Source: Rhodobiaceae bacterium
GTDB lineage: Bacteria > Pseudomonadota > Alphaproteobacteria > Rhizobiales > Tepidamorphaceae
Direction: 5' to 3'
NCBI GenBank assembly: GCA_020637895.1
Contig: JACKJP010000017.1
Coordinates: 1-64,000, forward strand
Length of the DNA: 64,000 nucleotides
Each line of letters begins with the position of its first letter. Within the stretch, counting starts at the first letter, position 1. Of the stretch, positions 11,292 through 19,488 are shown piece by piece. The notes beneath the pieces were generated by a model. It was not told the origin of the DNA, ran no database searches, and saw only the letters and a list, made by a program, of their open reading frames with translations. Both the position numbers and the translations under genes were made by a program.

Positions 11292-12062
11292 ATGACAGCG
11301 GGGCATGAGAAGGCTCGAGAGCTAGCCGAGGCATTGCTCGTCGCGGCCGCGAGTGGTGAGCAAATTCCCCGACCGGTCGATCTCGATCTGCCTACGGCAC
11401 GTGCAGTGCGAGCCTTGTGTATCGAAGGCCTAACGACCGGTCGCGGGGCGAGGGTCGGGGCTTACAAGGTGTCGTTGTCTACCGGCACCTGGGGAGCCCT
11501 GCCGGAAGATGCGGTACTGTTCGGAGAGACTGTTCTGCCGCGTCGATCCTTCAATGATCCGCTGCTGGAAGGTGAAATTGCGTTTCTGGCCCGGTCCGAC
11601 TTGGAGCCTGGGTGCTCGGTTGATGAGGTGCTGGCCAGGTGCCTTGTCGCGCCGGCGATCGAAGTGGCGGACTCTCGCTGGGAAGACTGGTGCCCCAGAG
11701 ATCCCAAGCGCTTCGTAATCCCCAGTGCCGCTGAAATCGAGGCGGACAATGCAGTCGCCGGCTGCCTGATAATCGGCGAACCATGGGTCGCTCCCGACCT
11801 CGATCTGGCCGACACCTCGGTAGAGATGCAATCGAGAGGCCAAGTCCTTGCGAAGGAACCATTTCGGAAGGTGATGGGGCATCCAGCGAAGGCCGTTTCC
11901 TGGCTTGCCGATCAATTGGCGGCGGAGGAGCGCACAATTCGGCGTGGGCAGATTATCTCGTCCGGCTGCCCACACGAAAAGCCCGTCACGGTGCCGATAG
12001 GCGGTGGCCGCTGGTCGGCGGCAGTCGCAGGACTCGGGACAGTGTCAGTCGAGTTCGTGTGA
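11292..12062 (+). CDS. 2-oxopent-4-enoate hydratase / 4-oxalocrotonate decarboxylase family protein
   Basis: A 256-residue FAH-superfamily protein. GYKVSL-like (GAYKVSLST) substrate-loop residues, the metal-binding LLEGEIAF (ExE) and PAIEVADSRW with a third acidic residue match the MhpD/DmpE/DmpH family, which hydrates or decarboxylates the dienol products of meta-cleavage. The start follows GGAGGAGAG. In meta-cleavage pathways it would act after a ring-opening dioxygenase and hydrolase, but neither is present here. It may therefore serve a pathway encoded elsewhere or act on another 2-oxo acid. It is alone on its strand and converges with the TauD-type gene 18 nt away. Confidence 0.8.
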   Translation: MTAGHEKARELAEALLVAAASGEQIPRPVDLDLPTARAVRALCIEGLTTGRGARVGAYKVSLSTGTWGALPEDAVLFGETVLPRRSFNDPLLEGEIAFLARSDLEPGCSVDEVLARCLVAPAIEVADSRWEDWCPRDPKRFVIPSAAEIEADNAVAGCLIIGEPWVAPDLDLADTSVEMQSRGQVLAKEPFRKVMGHPAKAVSWLADQLAAEERTIRRGQIISSGCPHEKPVTVPIGGGRWSAAVAGLGTVSVEFV

Positions 12063-12080
12063 CCGGCATCTCAGCACTGT

Positions 12081-12944
12081 TCAGGCAATGACAAGCCGCT
12101 GCATCTCACGGCGCTGCCCCGCGTAGTCGTTGACTGCGAAGTGCCAGGTCTGGCGATTGTCCCAAATCGCGATTGTGCCCGGCTCCCAGCGCAGGCGAAA
12201 CTGGTACTCCGGGGTCAGGCAGTGGTCGTAGAGAGTCTGTAGCAGGCCTTGCGAGGCCTGGGCGGTCCAGCCATCGAGCTTCACCACGTAACCCGGGTTT
12301 ACAAACAGGATTTCTTCTCCGGTTTCGGGAAGCGTGGTCACCACTGGATGGATCGCCATTTGGTTGTTGGACTTGCCCTGGTCGCGAGGTGGGCGCTCCT
12401 TGAAGAATTGTGCGGCATACTTGCCGTCCTTGATGAGGTGGGTGCGCGAATGCAGCGCCTTCAAACCGCGAAGCGTCTCCTTCACCCCGTCGGGCAGCGA
12501 GGCGAACCCCGCCTTGGCACTCAAGAAAATCGTGTCGCCGCCAAATGCCGGAAGTTCGATAGCACGCAGCATCGTGAAGCGCATCGGTTCGGCAAGGTAT
12601 GTATGGTCGACATGCCACATATCGCCGATACTTGTCTGGTGTCCCTTCTCCTTTATCAGGGTACCCACTTGGGGAAAGCCCTCTACATGGTCGAGGGTCT
12701 CATTGTCCTCCAACTCCCCGAATCGCTCGCCGAGCGCAACGAAATCGCCGATACCCAGATGCCGCTGGTTGCGGAAAACAAGCATGCCATGTTCGGCCAG
12801 TGCCGCTAAAATCGACGCGTAGACACTTTCCGGCTGCTCGACGGTGAAATCGACGCCGCGAACTTCGGCACCAATAAACCCGCCGAGGCGGGTAATCTTC
12901 AGCGTATCGACCAGCTTAATCAAATTATCTGCGATTGCGTGCAT
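12081..12944 (-). CDS. TauD/TfdA-family Fe(II)/2-oxoglutarate dioxygenase
   Basis: A 287-residue double-stranded beta-helix dioxygenase. Iron ligands are visible as H111-V-D113 in MWHVDHTY and the distal His268 in RQTWHFAVNDY; Arg279 in GQRREMQR sits 11 residues later, where 2-oxoglutarate is bound. Members hydroxylate sulfonates, aryloxyacids and other small acids, often causing C-O or C-S cleavage. ATG at 12944 gives the family length; an in-frame extension to 13034 runs through the regulatory region. It is divergent from the LysR gene at 13053 across 108 nt that hold an inverted repeat, so it is probably that regulator's target. Confidence 0.88.
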   Translation of the reverse strand: MHAIADNLIKLVDTLKITRLGGFIGAEVRGVDFTVEQPESVYASILAALAEHGMLVFRNQRHLGIGDFVALGERFGELEDNETLDHVEGFPQVGTLIKEKGHQTSIGDMWHVDHTYLAEPMRFTMLRAIELPAFGGDTIFLSAKAGFASLPDGVKETLRGLKALHSRTHLIKDGKYAAQFFKERPPRDQGKSNNQMAIHPVVTTLPETGEEILFVNPGYVVKLDGWTAQASQGLLQTLYDHCLTPEYQFRLRWEPGTIAIWDNRQTWHFAVNDYAGQRREMQRLVIA

Positions 12945-12997
12945 GGCTGTCCTCGTTTTCCAAGTGTTGAAGATACCGGCTAGGGACAGCTCGATCC

Positions 12998-13018
12998 AAT
13001 GGCATCGGACATGCCATT
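12998..13018. promoter_or_regulatory. Inverted repeat in the TauD/LysR divergent promoter (candidate LysR operator)
   Basis: Perfect 8-bp arms AATGGCAT and ATGCCATT separated by CGGAC. A further ATGGCATTCAATCAT half-site-like copy begins at 13021, just before the LysR start. The repeat lies 54-74 bp upstream of the dioxygenase start and 35-55 bp upstream of the LysR start, a normal place for a LysR recognition site that also autoregulates. Binding is inferred, not shown. Confidence 0.5.
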
Positions 13019-13052
13019 GATGGCATTCAATCATTAATGTATTGCTACATCA

Positions 13053-13934
13053 ATGATCAACCCGCTCGTCCTGATCCGGTTCGCAGCCGTGGCACAGCAT
13101 CTATCCTTTGTCGGTGCGGCGCAGGCGCTGGGAATCGACCAGGCGACTTTGTCCCGACAGATCAAGCAGCTCGAACGCTCGCTTGGTTTCGACCTGCTCG
13201 TCCGGACGACACGCTCGGTTGCCCTGACTTTGCGCGGTGAAGCACTGCTTCCGGTGGCGCGCACCTTGGCCGATGCGTACGAGGAGGCAGGACGCAGGAT
13301 CGCGGTGATGGTCAACGCGAATGACACCTCGGTCCGCTTCGGCATGCATCCGTATGTCTATTGGTCGACTCAGGTGCGCACGATCATGGATCGATTTGCG
13401 GAAGAATGTCCGGGGGCGAGCATCAATACCGCCAGCGGGATCACCGCGCGAACGCTTGCTCGTTTGCAGGACGGATCGCTCGATGCGGCGTTATTGCTCG
13501 ACGGTCCGAACCTTGCGGGGCTGGAGCGGCAACCTGTGATGATCGTCACTCCAAACCTGTTGCTGCCTGAAGAACACCCTCTTGTAACGAAGGCTACTCT
13601 GGCGCTGGCGGATACCGCAAAACTGACCGTGGCGACATTTCGGCCGGAGCGCGACCGATCTGATTTCGACCGCGTGTACGGCGCGTTCTTTGAGGCAGGC
13701 ACTCTTCCGCTGTTTGTAAGCGAAGGGACCGCCGCGGTCAGTTTCCGCGCTGCGACCGAACGGCTGGCGATGATCAGTCTGCGCCCATTCGAAGCGCCAG
13801 CGTCGCCCGGTTTCGTTCGCCGAGCGGTGGTAGATGCGCCACGCCTTGATTTCGTCCTGGCGCGTTGCGACACCAGTGAGCGCAGCATTGCTAACCGCTT
13901 CTGGAACTGCGCGATCCGGGCACTGGAGTACTAA
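13053..13934 (+). CDS. LysR-family transcriptional regulator
   Basis: A 293-residue LysR regulator. The N-terminal helix-turn-helix contains FVGAAQALGIDQATLSRQIK and RTTRSVALTLRGEAL; the effector-binding domain starts near residue 90. It is divergent from the TauD dioxygenase, with an inverted repeat between them, and therefore probably regulates that gene and itself. Its TAA stop overlaps the stop of the converging crotonase gene by 4 nt. Effector unknown. Confidence 0.92.
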   Translation: MINPLVLIRFAAVAQHLSFVGAAQALGIDQATLSRQIKQLERSLGFDLLVRTTRSVALTLRGEALLPVARTLADAYEEAGRRIAVMVNANDTSVRFGMHPYVYWSTQVRTIMDRFAEECPGASINTASGITARTLARLQDGSLDAALLLDGPNLAGLERQPVMIVTPNLLLPEEHPLVTKATLALADTAKLTVATFRPERDRSDFDRVYGAFFEAGTLPLFVSEGTAAVSFRAATERLAMISLRPFEAPASPGFVRRAVVDAPRLDFVLARCDTSERSIANRFWNCAIRALEY

Positions 13935-14740
13935 TGCCCCTTGAAATCGGGTTCCCGCTTTTCACGGAAAGCGAGCGAGGCTTCCTTGACATCCTTGGTG
14001 CGCACGCAGCGGGCGGTGTTATAGGCCTCGCGCTCGATCACCTGCTCGAGCGACGCCGAGGCGGCCGTATCCAGGTTCTGCTTCATGCAACGGAACGCAA
14101 CGGTTGGCCCGTGTGCAAGGGCGCGCGCGATTTCCAAGGCATTACCAGCAAAGGTCTCCGCATCGATTACGCGATTGACCAGGCCGATTTGTTCGCATTG
14201 TCCGGCATCAAGCTTTTCATTCAGGAAGAGCAACTCGGCCGCTTTTGCCGGTCCGGCCAACCTGTGGAGAAAATAGCTGAGCCCAAGGTCTCCGCTGAGG
14301 CCGATCCGTGCATAGGCCGTACGCATCACTGCCGATGAAGACATGACCCGCAGATCGCATGCCAGCGCCAGCGCCATTCCGGATCCCGCTGCGGCGCCAT
14401 TGACGAGGGCTATGGTTGGCTTGCCCATGCGGTGGAGGGTCAGCGAGGTCCGACCGTGCGCCATGACTGCATCGGCCCGCTCTTCAATCGTTTCGGGGCG
14501 GGCAGCGCTAGCCGCATCATTCGTACTTTTGCGGACGTCTCCGCCAGAACAGAACGCGTTGCCAGTTCCCGTCAGCGCCACCGCGCCGACATTGGGATCG
14601 CTTGCCGCTGCGACCACTGCATCCTGAAGCCGGTGATGGAGTTCGGGAGTCAGCGCGTTCATTCGCCGAGGACGGTTGAGCGTAAGGATCCGAAGTCGGC
14701 CCTCATTCCGGATCAGCAGTTGCTCGCCACTGTCGATCAT
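13931..14740 (-). CDS. Enoyl-CoA hydratase/isomerase family protein
   Basis: A 269-residue crotonase. The oxyanion region is ALVNGAAAGSGMALALACD, and the active-site segment GLSGDLGLSYFLHRLAGPAKAAELLFL keeps an Asp in the PaaG-like position and a Glu in the distal hydratase position, but lacks the proximal Glu. The reaction may be isomerization, hydration or hydrolysis. ATG at 14740 (MIDSGEQLL) lies 10 nt after the preceding crotonase stop; the longer in-frame extension upstream has no similarity. It is the last gene of a DUF35-crotonase-crotonase unit read toward the LysR gene, whose stop codon it overlaps. Confidence 0.88.
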   Translation of the reverse strand: MIDSGEQLLIRNEGRLRILTLNRPRRMNALTPELHHRLQDAVVAAASDPNVGAVALTGTGNAFCSGGDVRKSTNDAASAARPETIEERADAVMAHGRTSLTLHRMGKPTIALVNGAAAGSGMALALACDLRVMSSSAVMRTAYARIGLSGDLGLSYFLHRLAGPAKAAELLFLNEKLDAGQCEQIGLVNRVIDAETFAGNALEIARALAHGPTVAFRCMKQNLDTAASASLEQVIEREAYNTARCVRTKDVKEASLAFREKREPDFKGH

Positions 14741-14750
14741 CGTTTGCCTC

Positions 14751-15545
14751 TTACCGCAAGGTCCACGACTTGGTTTTGAGCGATCGAGGTATCGGCCTGA
14801 CCCCGACGGTTGACTTGCTGATCTGGATATATTGGACCGCGCGGGCGATTGCCTGTTCGCGCGGCAGGCCTTGTGCTTCCCACAGCGCCTTGATGCTCCC
14901 CTGTGTGGGCACCGGATCGCGCGCGGCAATGGTCGCGGCGATTTTCTGCGCACGTGGCCAGAGTCTTTCTCGTTCGACCACTTCCGTAACAAGGCTCATC
15001 CGCAACGCGGTCTGCGCACTTATCCGTTCTTCGTCGGCCATGAGGACCATGCGCGAAATTTCCTGATACGGTATACGCCCGAGCATGCCGATCGGCTCAA
15101 CCGAAGAAAGCTTCGCGAATTTGAGGTGAGGATCGAAAAATGTCGCGTCCTCCGAGCAAATCGCGATATCCGCCTCATTCAGCCAGTAGAATGCCCCCCC
15201 CGCGGCCATGCCGTGAACGGCGACAACGAACGGCTTCCACACGCGGTTGCTCTTGGGGCCCAGGAAGTCACCCGGATCGTCGTAATCGAAGGGTGCGGGC
15301 ATCTCCCCTTCCGCCCGCCAGCCCGTCCGAATATCGACACCCGTGCAGAATGCTTTCCCTTCTGCCGCGCGCAGCACAACGCAGCGCACCTGTTCCGCAT
15401 GGCGTGTTTCGTTCCACAACCGTTCAAAATCGCGGATCATGGCATTGTCGAAGGCATTCGCCTTGCTGGCCTGATTCAGAGTGACAGTCAGCACCCCGTC
15501 TTTCAGGTCCACCAGAATCGTAGTGAAGGCGCTCTGATCAAACAT
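14751..15545 (-). CDS. Enoyl-CoA hydratase/isomerase family protein (divergent active site)
   Basis: A 264-residue crotonase fold: AVHGMAAGGAFYWLNEADIAI is the oxyanion region, followed by FFDPHLKFAKLSSVEPIGMLGRIPYQEISRMVLM. The proximal Glu of hydratases is replaced within DPHLKF, while a Glu remains in YQEISRM. The AGGTQ-type loop is altered to SSVEPIG. It may therefore be an atypical isomerase, lyase or hydrolase rather than a standard hydratase. It lies 48 nt after the DUF35 gene and 10 nt before the next crotonase, forming a three-gene unit on the minus strand. Confidence 0.85.
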   Translation of the reverse strand: MFDQSAFTTILVDLKDGVLTVTLNQASKANAFDNAMIRDFERLWNETRHAEQVRCVVLRAAEGKAFCTGVDIRTGWRAEGEMPAPFDYDDPGDFLGPKSNRVWKPFVVAVHGMAAGGAFYWLNEADIAICSEDATFFDPHLKFAKLSSVEPIGMLGRIPYQEISRMVLMADEERISAQTALRMSLVTEVVERERLWPRAQKIAATIAARDPVPTQGSIKALWEAQGLPREQAIARAVQYIQISKSTVGVRPIPRSLKTKSWTLR

Positions 15546-15594
15546 TCACTATCCCTATCAGTTGAAGCGAGCGGCACCAGCTTCACAATTCTTC

Positions 15595-16044
15595 CTATTC
15601 AGGGGCTAAATCGCAAAGGTTATCGGGTTCGAAAAGAACAAGCCAGGTGTCCTCGACATTTTCAAAGACGACGCGCAACGGCATTCCGATATACAAAGCA
15701 GTGAAATCGCAATTCACGATATTGGTGGTAAGGTTGAGCCCGGGTTGTTCCGTCAGCGTTACAAGTCCGATCACGAACGGGTCGTCCAGTCCCTTGAACC
15801 ACCTCTGGCGATTGATGGTCCAGCTTTCGAGCGTGGCCTTGCCTGAGACAGCCTCCGGTGCGACGTCTCGTGAGTGACAGCGCGGGCAGGCTTCGCGGTG
15901 TGGGTGAATGTAATGGCGGCAATCGCGACAACGTGTGATCCGTAATTCTCCGTCGGCACCGCAGCGCCAGAACTCCCCCTTGGCACCATCTTGAATTACC
16001 GGCAGGTAGCGGCGCGGTGGCGCATTTTCGAGATTTTGTTTCAT
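15595..16044 (-). CDS. DUF35 / OB-fold Zn-ribbon protein
   Basis: A 149-residue protein with a Zn ribbon (C39-RD-C42 ... C53-PR-C56) and a C-terminal OB-fold (LESWTINRQRWF, PFVIGLVTLTEQPGLNLTTNI). It is divergent from the Cys-less thiolase homologue at 16275 rather than cotranscribed with it. In steroid side-chain degradation the DUF35 domain of ChsH2 binds the aldolase Ltp2, and the present pair is probably the equivalent partnership. It shares its operon with two crotonases, which could supply the beta-hydroxyacyl-CoA that a retro-aldolase would cleave (inference). Confidence 0.87.
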   Translation of the reverse strand: MKQNLENAPPRRYLPVIQDGAKGEFWRCGADGELRITRCRDCRHYIHPHREACPRCHSRDVAPEAVSGKATLESWTINRQRWFKGLDDPFVIGLVTLTEQPGLNLTTNIVNCDFTALYIGMPLRVVFENVEDTWLVLFEPDNLCDLAPE

Positions 16045-16274
16045 GATTGCCGACCTGTCTTCTCGGTTTCCATAGCGTTAAGCCTGCGCGAATGCGCACA
16101 CTTGCGCAACTTTGGAAATCCGGCAGGAAGATCGCGTACAGGGCGCTTCACGGCCCGTTTCGCCAAGGAAATGGAGAGATGCACCGATATCGCGCCCAAT
16201 ACATATGGCGATTGAGACACGGTTTCTGAGAGGAGAAGCGGGCTCCCGGATTTGACGGACACGGATAAACACGA

Positions 16275-17465
16275 ATGCCAATCAGAAATGGAACGATCGA
16301 AGCCGCCATCACTGGTGCTGGCATGTGCGCTCCCGGCCGTGAGAACGTGCGCCCAATCATGGATGTTATGCTGGATGCTGTGGAAGAGGCATTGGCAGAC
16401 GCGGGACTGACATTGGCGGAAATAGACGGAATCGCGACCTTTCCGTTGCGCGCCTCTTACAAGAACGATTCCCCGATCGACGTGACCGAACTGAAGGAAA
16501 CGTTGGGACTCGACGTCAATCATTACTCCGGAGGAGTGGAAGGTCCGGCGCAATTCACCTCGATCTTTGACGCGGTCGGCGCGATCACGTCAGGTCAGGC
16601 GCGTCATGTGCTGTGCTACCGAACTTTGGCACAGTATACCCAACAACTGCAGGATCGCGCCAATCCGCGCAAACCGTCCGACGGGTTCGAGCGGGTCACT
16701 GGGAAGTGGATGTACCACCGCCCCTTCAACGTCATTTCTCCGGTTGCCTGCACCGCGATGATGTTCCGTCGTCATATGCACGAGTTCGGTACGACCAAAA
16801 GACAGCTGGGCGATTTTGTCCTGAACACGCGCAACAATGCGCGGAAGAATCCACGCGCGGTCTACCGCGGTCCGATGAGTATGGACGACTACATGGGTGC
16901 TCGGATGATATGCGATCCCCTTGGCTTGTATGACTGTGATGCCCTGCTTGATGCCTCCACGGTCATCATAGTTTCCCGTCTCGACGCGGCCCGCGATACG
17001 CGCAAGACACCATTAGTGATCGAAGGTTTTTCCGGAAGAATCGGCGGTCGCTATAGCTGGGACCAGTTCGAACCCAAATGGGGCATGATGGCCCTTGAAA
17101 ACGGACCGCACCTTTGGAAGTCGACCGATTTCAAGCCAGCTGACGTTCGTGTCGCCAATCTCTATGACGGCTTCAGCCCCCAGGCGCTGGTGTGGCTCGA
17201 GGCGCTGGGTTTTTGCGGGCACGGCGAAAGTGGTCCTTTCGTCGAAGGAGGAAACCGGATCGGGCTGGATGGCGAACTTCCGCTGAATACCGGCGGTGGC
17301 CAGCTGTCCGGTGGGCGCATGCACGGCTACGGTTTGTTGTGGGAGACGTGCATCCAGATGTGGGGGGAGGGCGGGGAACGGCAGGTCCCCGGCGACGTGA
17401 ACCTCGGAATAGCCGCGGCCGGCGGTGGTCCGCTGGCGGCCAGCATATTGTTACGGCGCGACTAG
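16275..17465 (+). CDS. Thiolase-fold protein lacking the nucleophilic Cys; candidate Ltp2-type retro-aldolase
   Basis: A 396-residue thiolase/lipid-transfer-protein homologue. The usual NACASG nucleophile segment is HYSGGVEGPAQF (residues 83-94), without Cys. The HDCF segment is NLYDGF with Tyr297, and the GHPxGATG segment is GGRMHGYG with Tyr352. Ltp2 aldolases likewise lack the Cys and use two tyrosines in these loops to split beta-hydroxyacyl-CoAs without added CoA. I therefore infer a retro-aldol C-C lyase rather than a thiolase. The start is supported only by position (ACACGAATG; weak Shine-Dalgarno). Its stop overlaps that of the converging MDR gene by 4 nt. The DUF35 partner is divergent at 15595. 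Confidence 0.82.
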   Translation: MPIRNGTIEAAITGAGMCAPGRENVRPIMDVMLDAVEEALADAGLTLAEIDGIATFPLRASYKNDSPIDVTELKETLGLDVNHYSGGVEGPAQFTSIFDAVGAITSGQARHVLCYRTLAQYTQQLQDRANPRKPSDGFERVTGKWMYHRPFNVISPVACTAMMFRRHMHEFGTTKRQLGDFVLNTRNNARKNPRAVYRGPMSMDDYMGARMICDPLGLYDCDALLDASTVIIVSRLDAARDTRKTPLVIEGFSGRIGGRYSWDQFEPKWGMMALENGPHLWKSTDFKPADVRVANLYDGFSPQALVWLEALGFCGHGESGPFVEGGNRIGLDGELPLNTGGGQLSGGRMHGYGLLWETCIQMWGEGGERQVPGDVNLGIAAAGGGPLAASILLRRD

Positions 17466-18484
17466 GTCGTATTGTATTTTGGCGCATCCATCGTGGTTCG
17501 ATCCATTGTCAGAACCGTCTTGCCAAGTCCGATGCCGGAGCCGGCGTGTTCGAGGGCATCGCGAAATCGTTCAAGTGGAAACTCCTCGACCGGTGGCGGT
17601 GGAAATGAACCGTCGGCAATCCATTGGCGTAGCAGGTTGCGGTTGACTTCGGCCTTATCGGGCTCGCGGAGATTGAAGTTTCGGATGTCGACCCCCACCA
17701 GAGCGGCTCCCTTGAGCAACGGCAGATTGGCTTTCAATCGGGGGATCTCGCCGCCAACGAATCCTATCACGAGGTGTCGTCCACCCCAGCTAATGCTGCG
17801 GAAGGCAGGTTCGAACAGGAGGCCGCAAACCGGGTCGAAGATAATGTCTGGTCCGGTTCCTCCGCAGGCTTCGACCATCCGTTGGCGCCAGTCGTCAGGG
17901 TCGGTGTCGACGGCGCCCGCAGCTCCGAGACCGAGTGCGAAGTCACGCTTCTCTTGCGTGGACGCCACGGCGATTGCCCGGGCGCCGAGAATATTTGCGA
18001 CCGTTACCGCAGCACTTCCGACACCGCCCGCAGCGCCAAACACGAGCACTGTATCGTTCGACCCCGCTCCCCCGCGATTTTTCAGCGCATACAGCGCGGT
18101 GAGCGCATTTACGCGGATACTGGCGGCTTGGGCGAAGCTCATCGCATCCGGCAGTTTGGCAAGATGGGGCGCGGGAGCAATTGTGAAGTCGGCAAATCCG
18201 GATTGCACCGAAACGAGCACCAGAACCCGATCGCCGACGCAAACACTGTCCACGCCATCACCCAGCGCATCCACCGTGCCGGCCACTTCCACCCCGGGCA
18301 CAAAAGGCACTGTCGCGGTTGCCTGATACCGCCCGGTGGCGTGTAATGCATCGACATGGCCAACTCCGCATGCGGCTACTCGTAGCCGCACTTCGCCCGG
18401 CCCTGGCACGGGTATCGGCATGTCTACGATCGAATAGGCATCGAGTTCGCGGGCTGTTTCGGTTCGTACAGTCCTGTTGTGCAT
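17462..18484 (-). CDS. Zinc-independent MDR oxidoreductase (quinone oxidoreductase-like)
   Basis: A 340-residue medium-chain dehydrogenase/reductase: N-terminal GroES-like domain with PGPGEVRLRVAACGVGHVD, then a Rossmann fold with VFGAAGGVGSAAV (about residues 148-160). The structural and catalytic Zn ligands of alcohol dehydrogenases are missing, which matches the NADPH:quinone oxidoreductase / enoyl reductase group. It would reduce an alpha,beta-unsaturated ketone or CoA ester. ATG at 18484 follows GGGAGG. The 220-nt gap to the crotonase at 18706 contains two separate palindromes and serves as a divergent promoter region. Confidence 0.87.
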   Translation of the reverse strand: MHNRTVRTETARELDAYSIVDMPIPVPGPGEVRLRVAACGVGHVDALHATGRYQATATVPFVPGVEVAGTVDALGDGVDSVCVGDRVLVLVSVQSGFADFTIAPAPHLAKLPDAMSFAQAASIRVNALTALYALKNRGGAGSNDTVLVFGAAGGVGSAAVTVANILGARAIAVASTQEKRDFALGLGAAGAVDTDPDDWRQRMVEACGGTGPDIIFDPVCGLLFEPAFRSISWGGRHLVIGFVGGEIPRLKANLPLLKGAALVGVDIRNFNLREPDKAEVNRNLLRQWIADGSFPPPPVEEFPLERFRDALEHAGSGIGLGKTVLTMDRTTMDAPKYNTT

Positions 18485-18570
18485 AACGATAACGTCCTCC
18501 CGGTCCGTCTGGGCAAGAGCCTAACGGCGCAATCGGGTGCTGGACCATGTGAGATCGGGAGGACCAAGTA

Positions 18571-18583
18571 TCAGGTCACCTGA
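18571..18583. promoter_or_regulatory. 13-bp palindrome upstream of the MDR gene
   Basis: TCAGGTCACCTGA: perfect 6-bp arms around a central C, 87 bp upstream of the MDR start at 18484. It differs in sequence from the TGACG-type repeat 73 bp further on. It is operator-like by position, but a palindrome of this size also occurs by chance in a window this large. Confidence 0.3.
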
Positions 18584-18655
18584 ATTGGACAAAAAGCCTG
18601 GAATTCTGCCGTTCTTGAACCCCTTGTTCATCTCTCGTGAGAACCGTCGTTCTAT

Positions 18656-18668
18656 TGACGATTCGTCA
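18656..18668. promoter_or_regulatory. TGACG-type palindrome, site A (candidate TetR operator)
   Basis: TGACGATTCGTCA, perfect 6-bp arms around a central T, 37 bp before the GTG start of the first gene of the 18706-27995 operon. A TTGACG -35-like hexamer overlaps its left edge. The same 13-mer, with one substitution, recurs on the other strand before the amidohydrolase (42802-42814), and close relatives occur at 58121, 59953, 62333 and 55148. The site at 62333 lies in the promoter of the TetR gene. Confidence 0.55.
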
Positions 18669-18705
18669 GTTATGACTAGTGTGAACGGTCTTGGAAGGAT
18701 CAGGC

Positions 18706-19488
18706 GTGCGCGAGTTCCAACGTATCAGTTACGAGCGAGACGGACCATTCGCGATCGTCACGATCAGACGCCCGGAGGCGCGCAATGCGCTAGATAATCT
18801 TGCTAATATCGAACTGGGTGAGGCCTTTGACGCGTTCGCTGAGGATGACGACGCATGGGTCGCGATTATTACCGGGGAGGGCGACAAGGCTTTCTGCGCA
18901 GGGAACGACATGAAGGCGCGTGCGCGCGGGGAAGAGCTTACCAAGGACAAGTGGTCCGGTGGCTTCGGCGGCCTTGCCAGCCGCCATGACCTGTTCAAGC
19001 CGGTCATCTGCGCGGCGAACGGCTCCGCATTTGGCGGGGGGTTCGAAATTGTTCTCGCCTGCGACATCGTGATCGCGGCCGACCATGCGCGCTTCGGACT
19101 TCCGGAGGTCAGGTTCGGCCAACTGGCCGGGGCCGGCGGCGCTCATCGCCTTCCTCGCTCTGTTGCATGGCAGCGGGCCATGGGCATGTTGCTCACGGGG
19201 GACGATATTGATTCCGAAACCGCCGCCGAATGGGGTTTCGTCAACGAGGTCGTGCCGGCCGTGAAGTTGATGGAAACCGCCAGACGCTGGGCAGAACGAA
19301 TTGCGGAGAATGCGCCACTGGCAGTGCGGGCGACGAAAGAAACTGCGATGTGCGGGCTTTCGCGCGCCCTGTCCGAAGTGATCGACCATTCCTTTCCGGG
19401 TCGCGACACTTTGCGGACATCAGAAGACTTCAAGGAAGGGCCCCGGGCCTTCGCCGCAAAGCGCAAGCCACAGTGGAAAGGCCGATGA
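18706..19488 (+). CDS. Enoyl-CoA hydratase (CaiD-like crotonase)
   Basis: A 260-residue crotonase. Oxyanion loop CAANGSAFGGGFEIVLACD; Glu134 in FGLPEVRFG is the proximal catalytic Glu; the distal Glu position is Gly (AMGMLLTG). Single-Glu crotonases of this type occur among crotonobetainyl-CoA hydratases and hydrolases. I chose the GTG at 18706 because GGAAGGA ends 6 nt before it; an in-frame TTG at 18691 has no such site. It is the first gene of an eight-gene plus-strand operon and overlaps the next crotonase by 4 nt. The candidate operator at 18656 sits directly upstream. Confidence 0.9.
   Translation: MREFQRISYERDGPFAIVTIRRPEARNALDNLANIELGEAFDAFAEDDDAWVAIITGEGDKAFCAGNDMKARARGEELTKDKWSGGFGGLASRHDLFKPVICAANGSAFGGGFEIVLACDIVIAADHARFGLPEVRFGQLAGAGGAHRLPRSVAWQRAMGMLLTGDDIDSETAAEWGFVNEVVPAVKLMETARRWAERIAENAPLAVRATKETAMCGLSRALSEVIDHSFPGRDTLRTSEDFKEGPRAFAAKRKPQWKGR

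Noticed and set aside
13018..13040. TCATTAATGT shared with the region after site E (58131-58140)
   Set aside because: Ten bases also found near another start codon; flanks differ and no dyad is shared, so it is probably coincidence.
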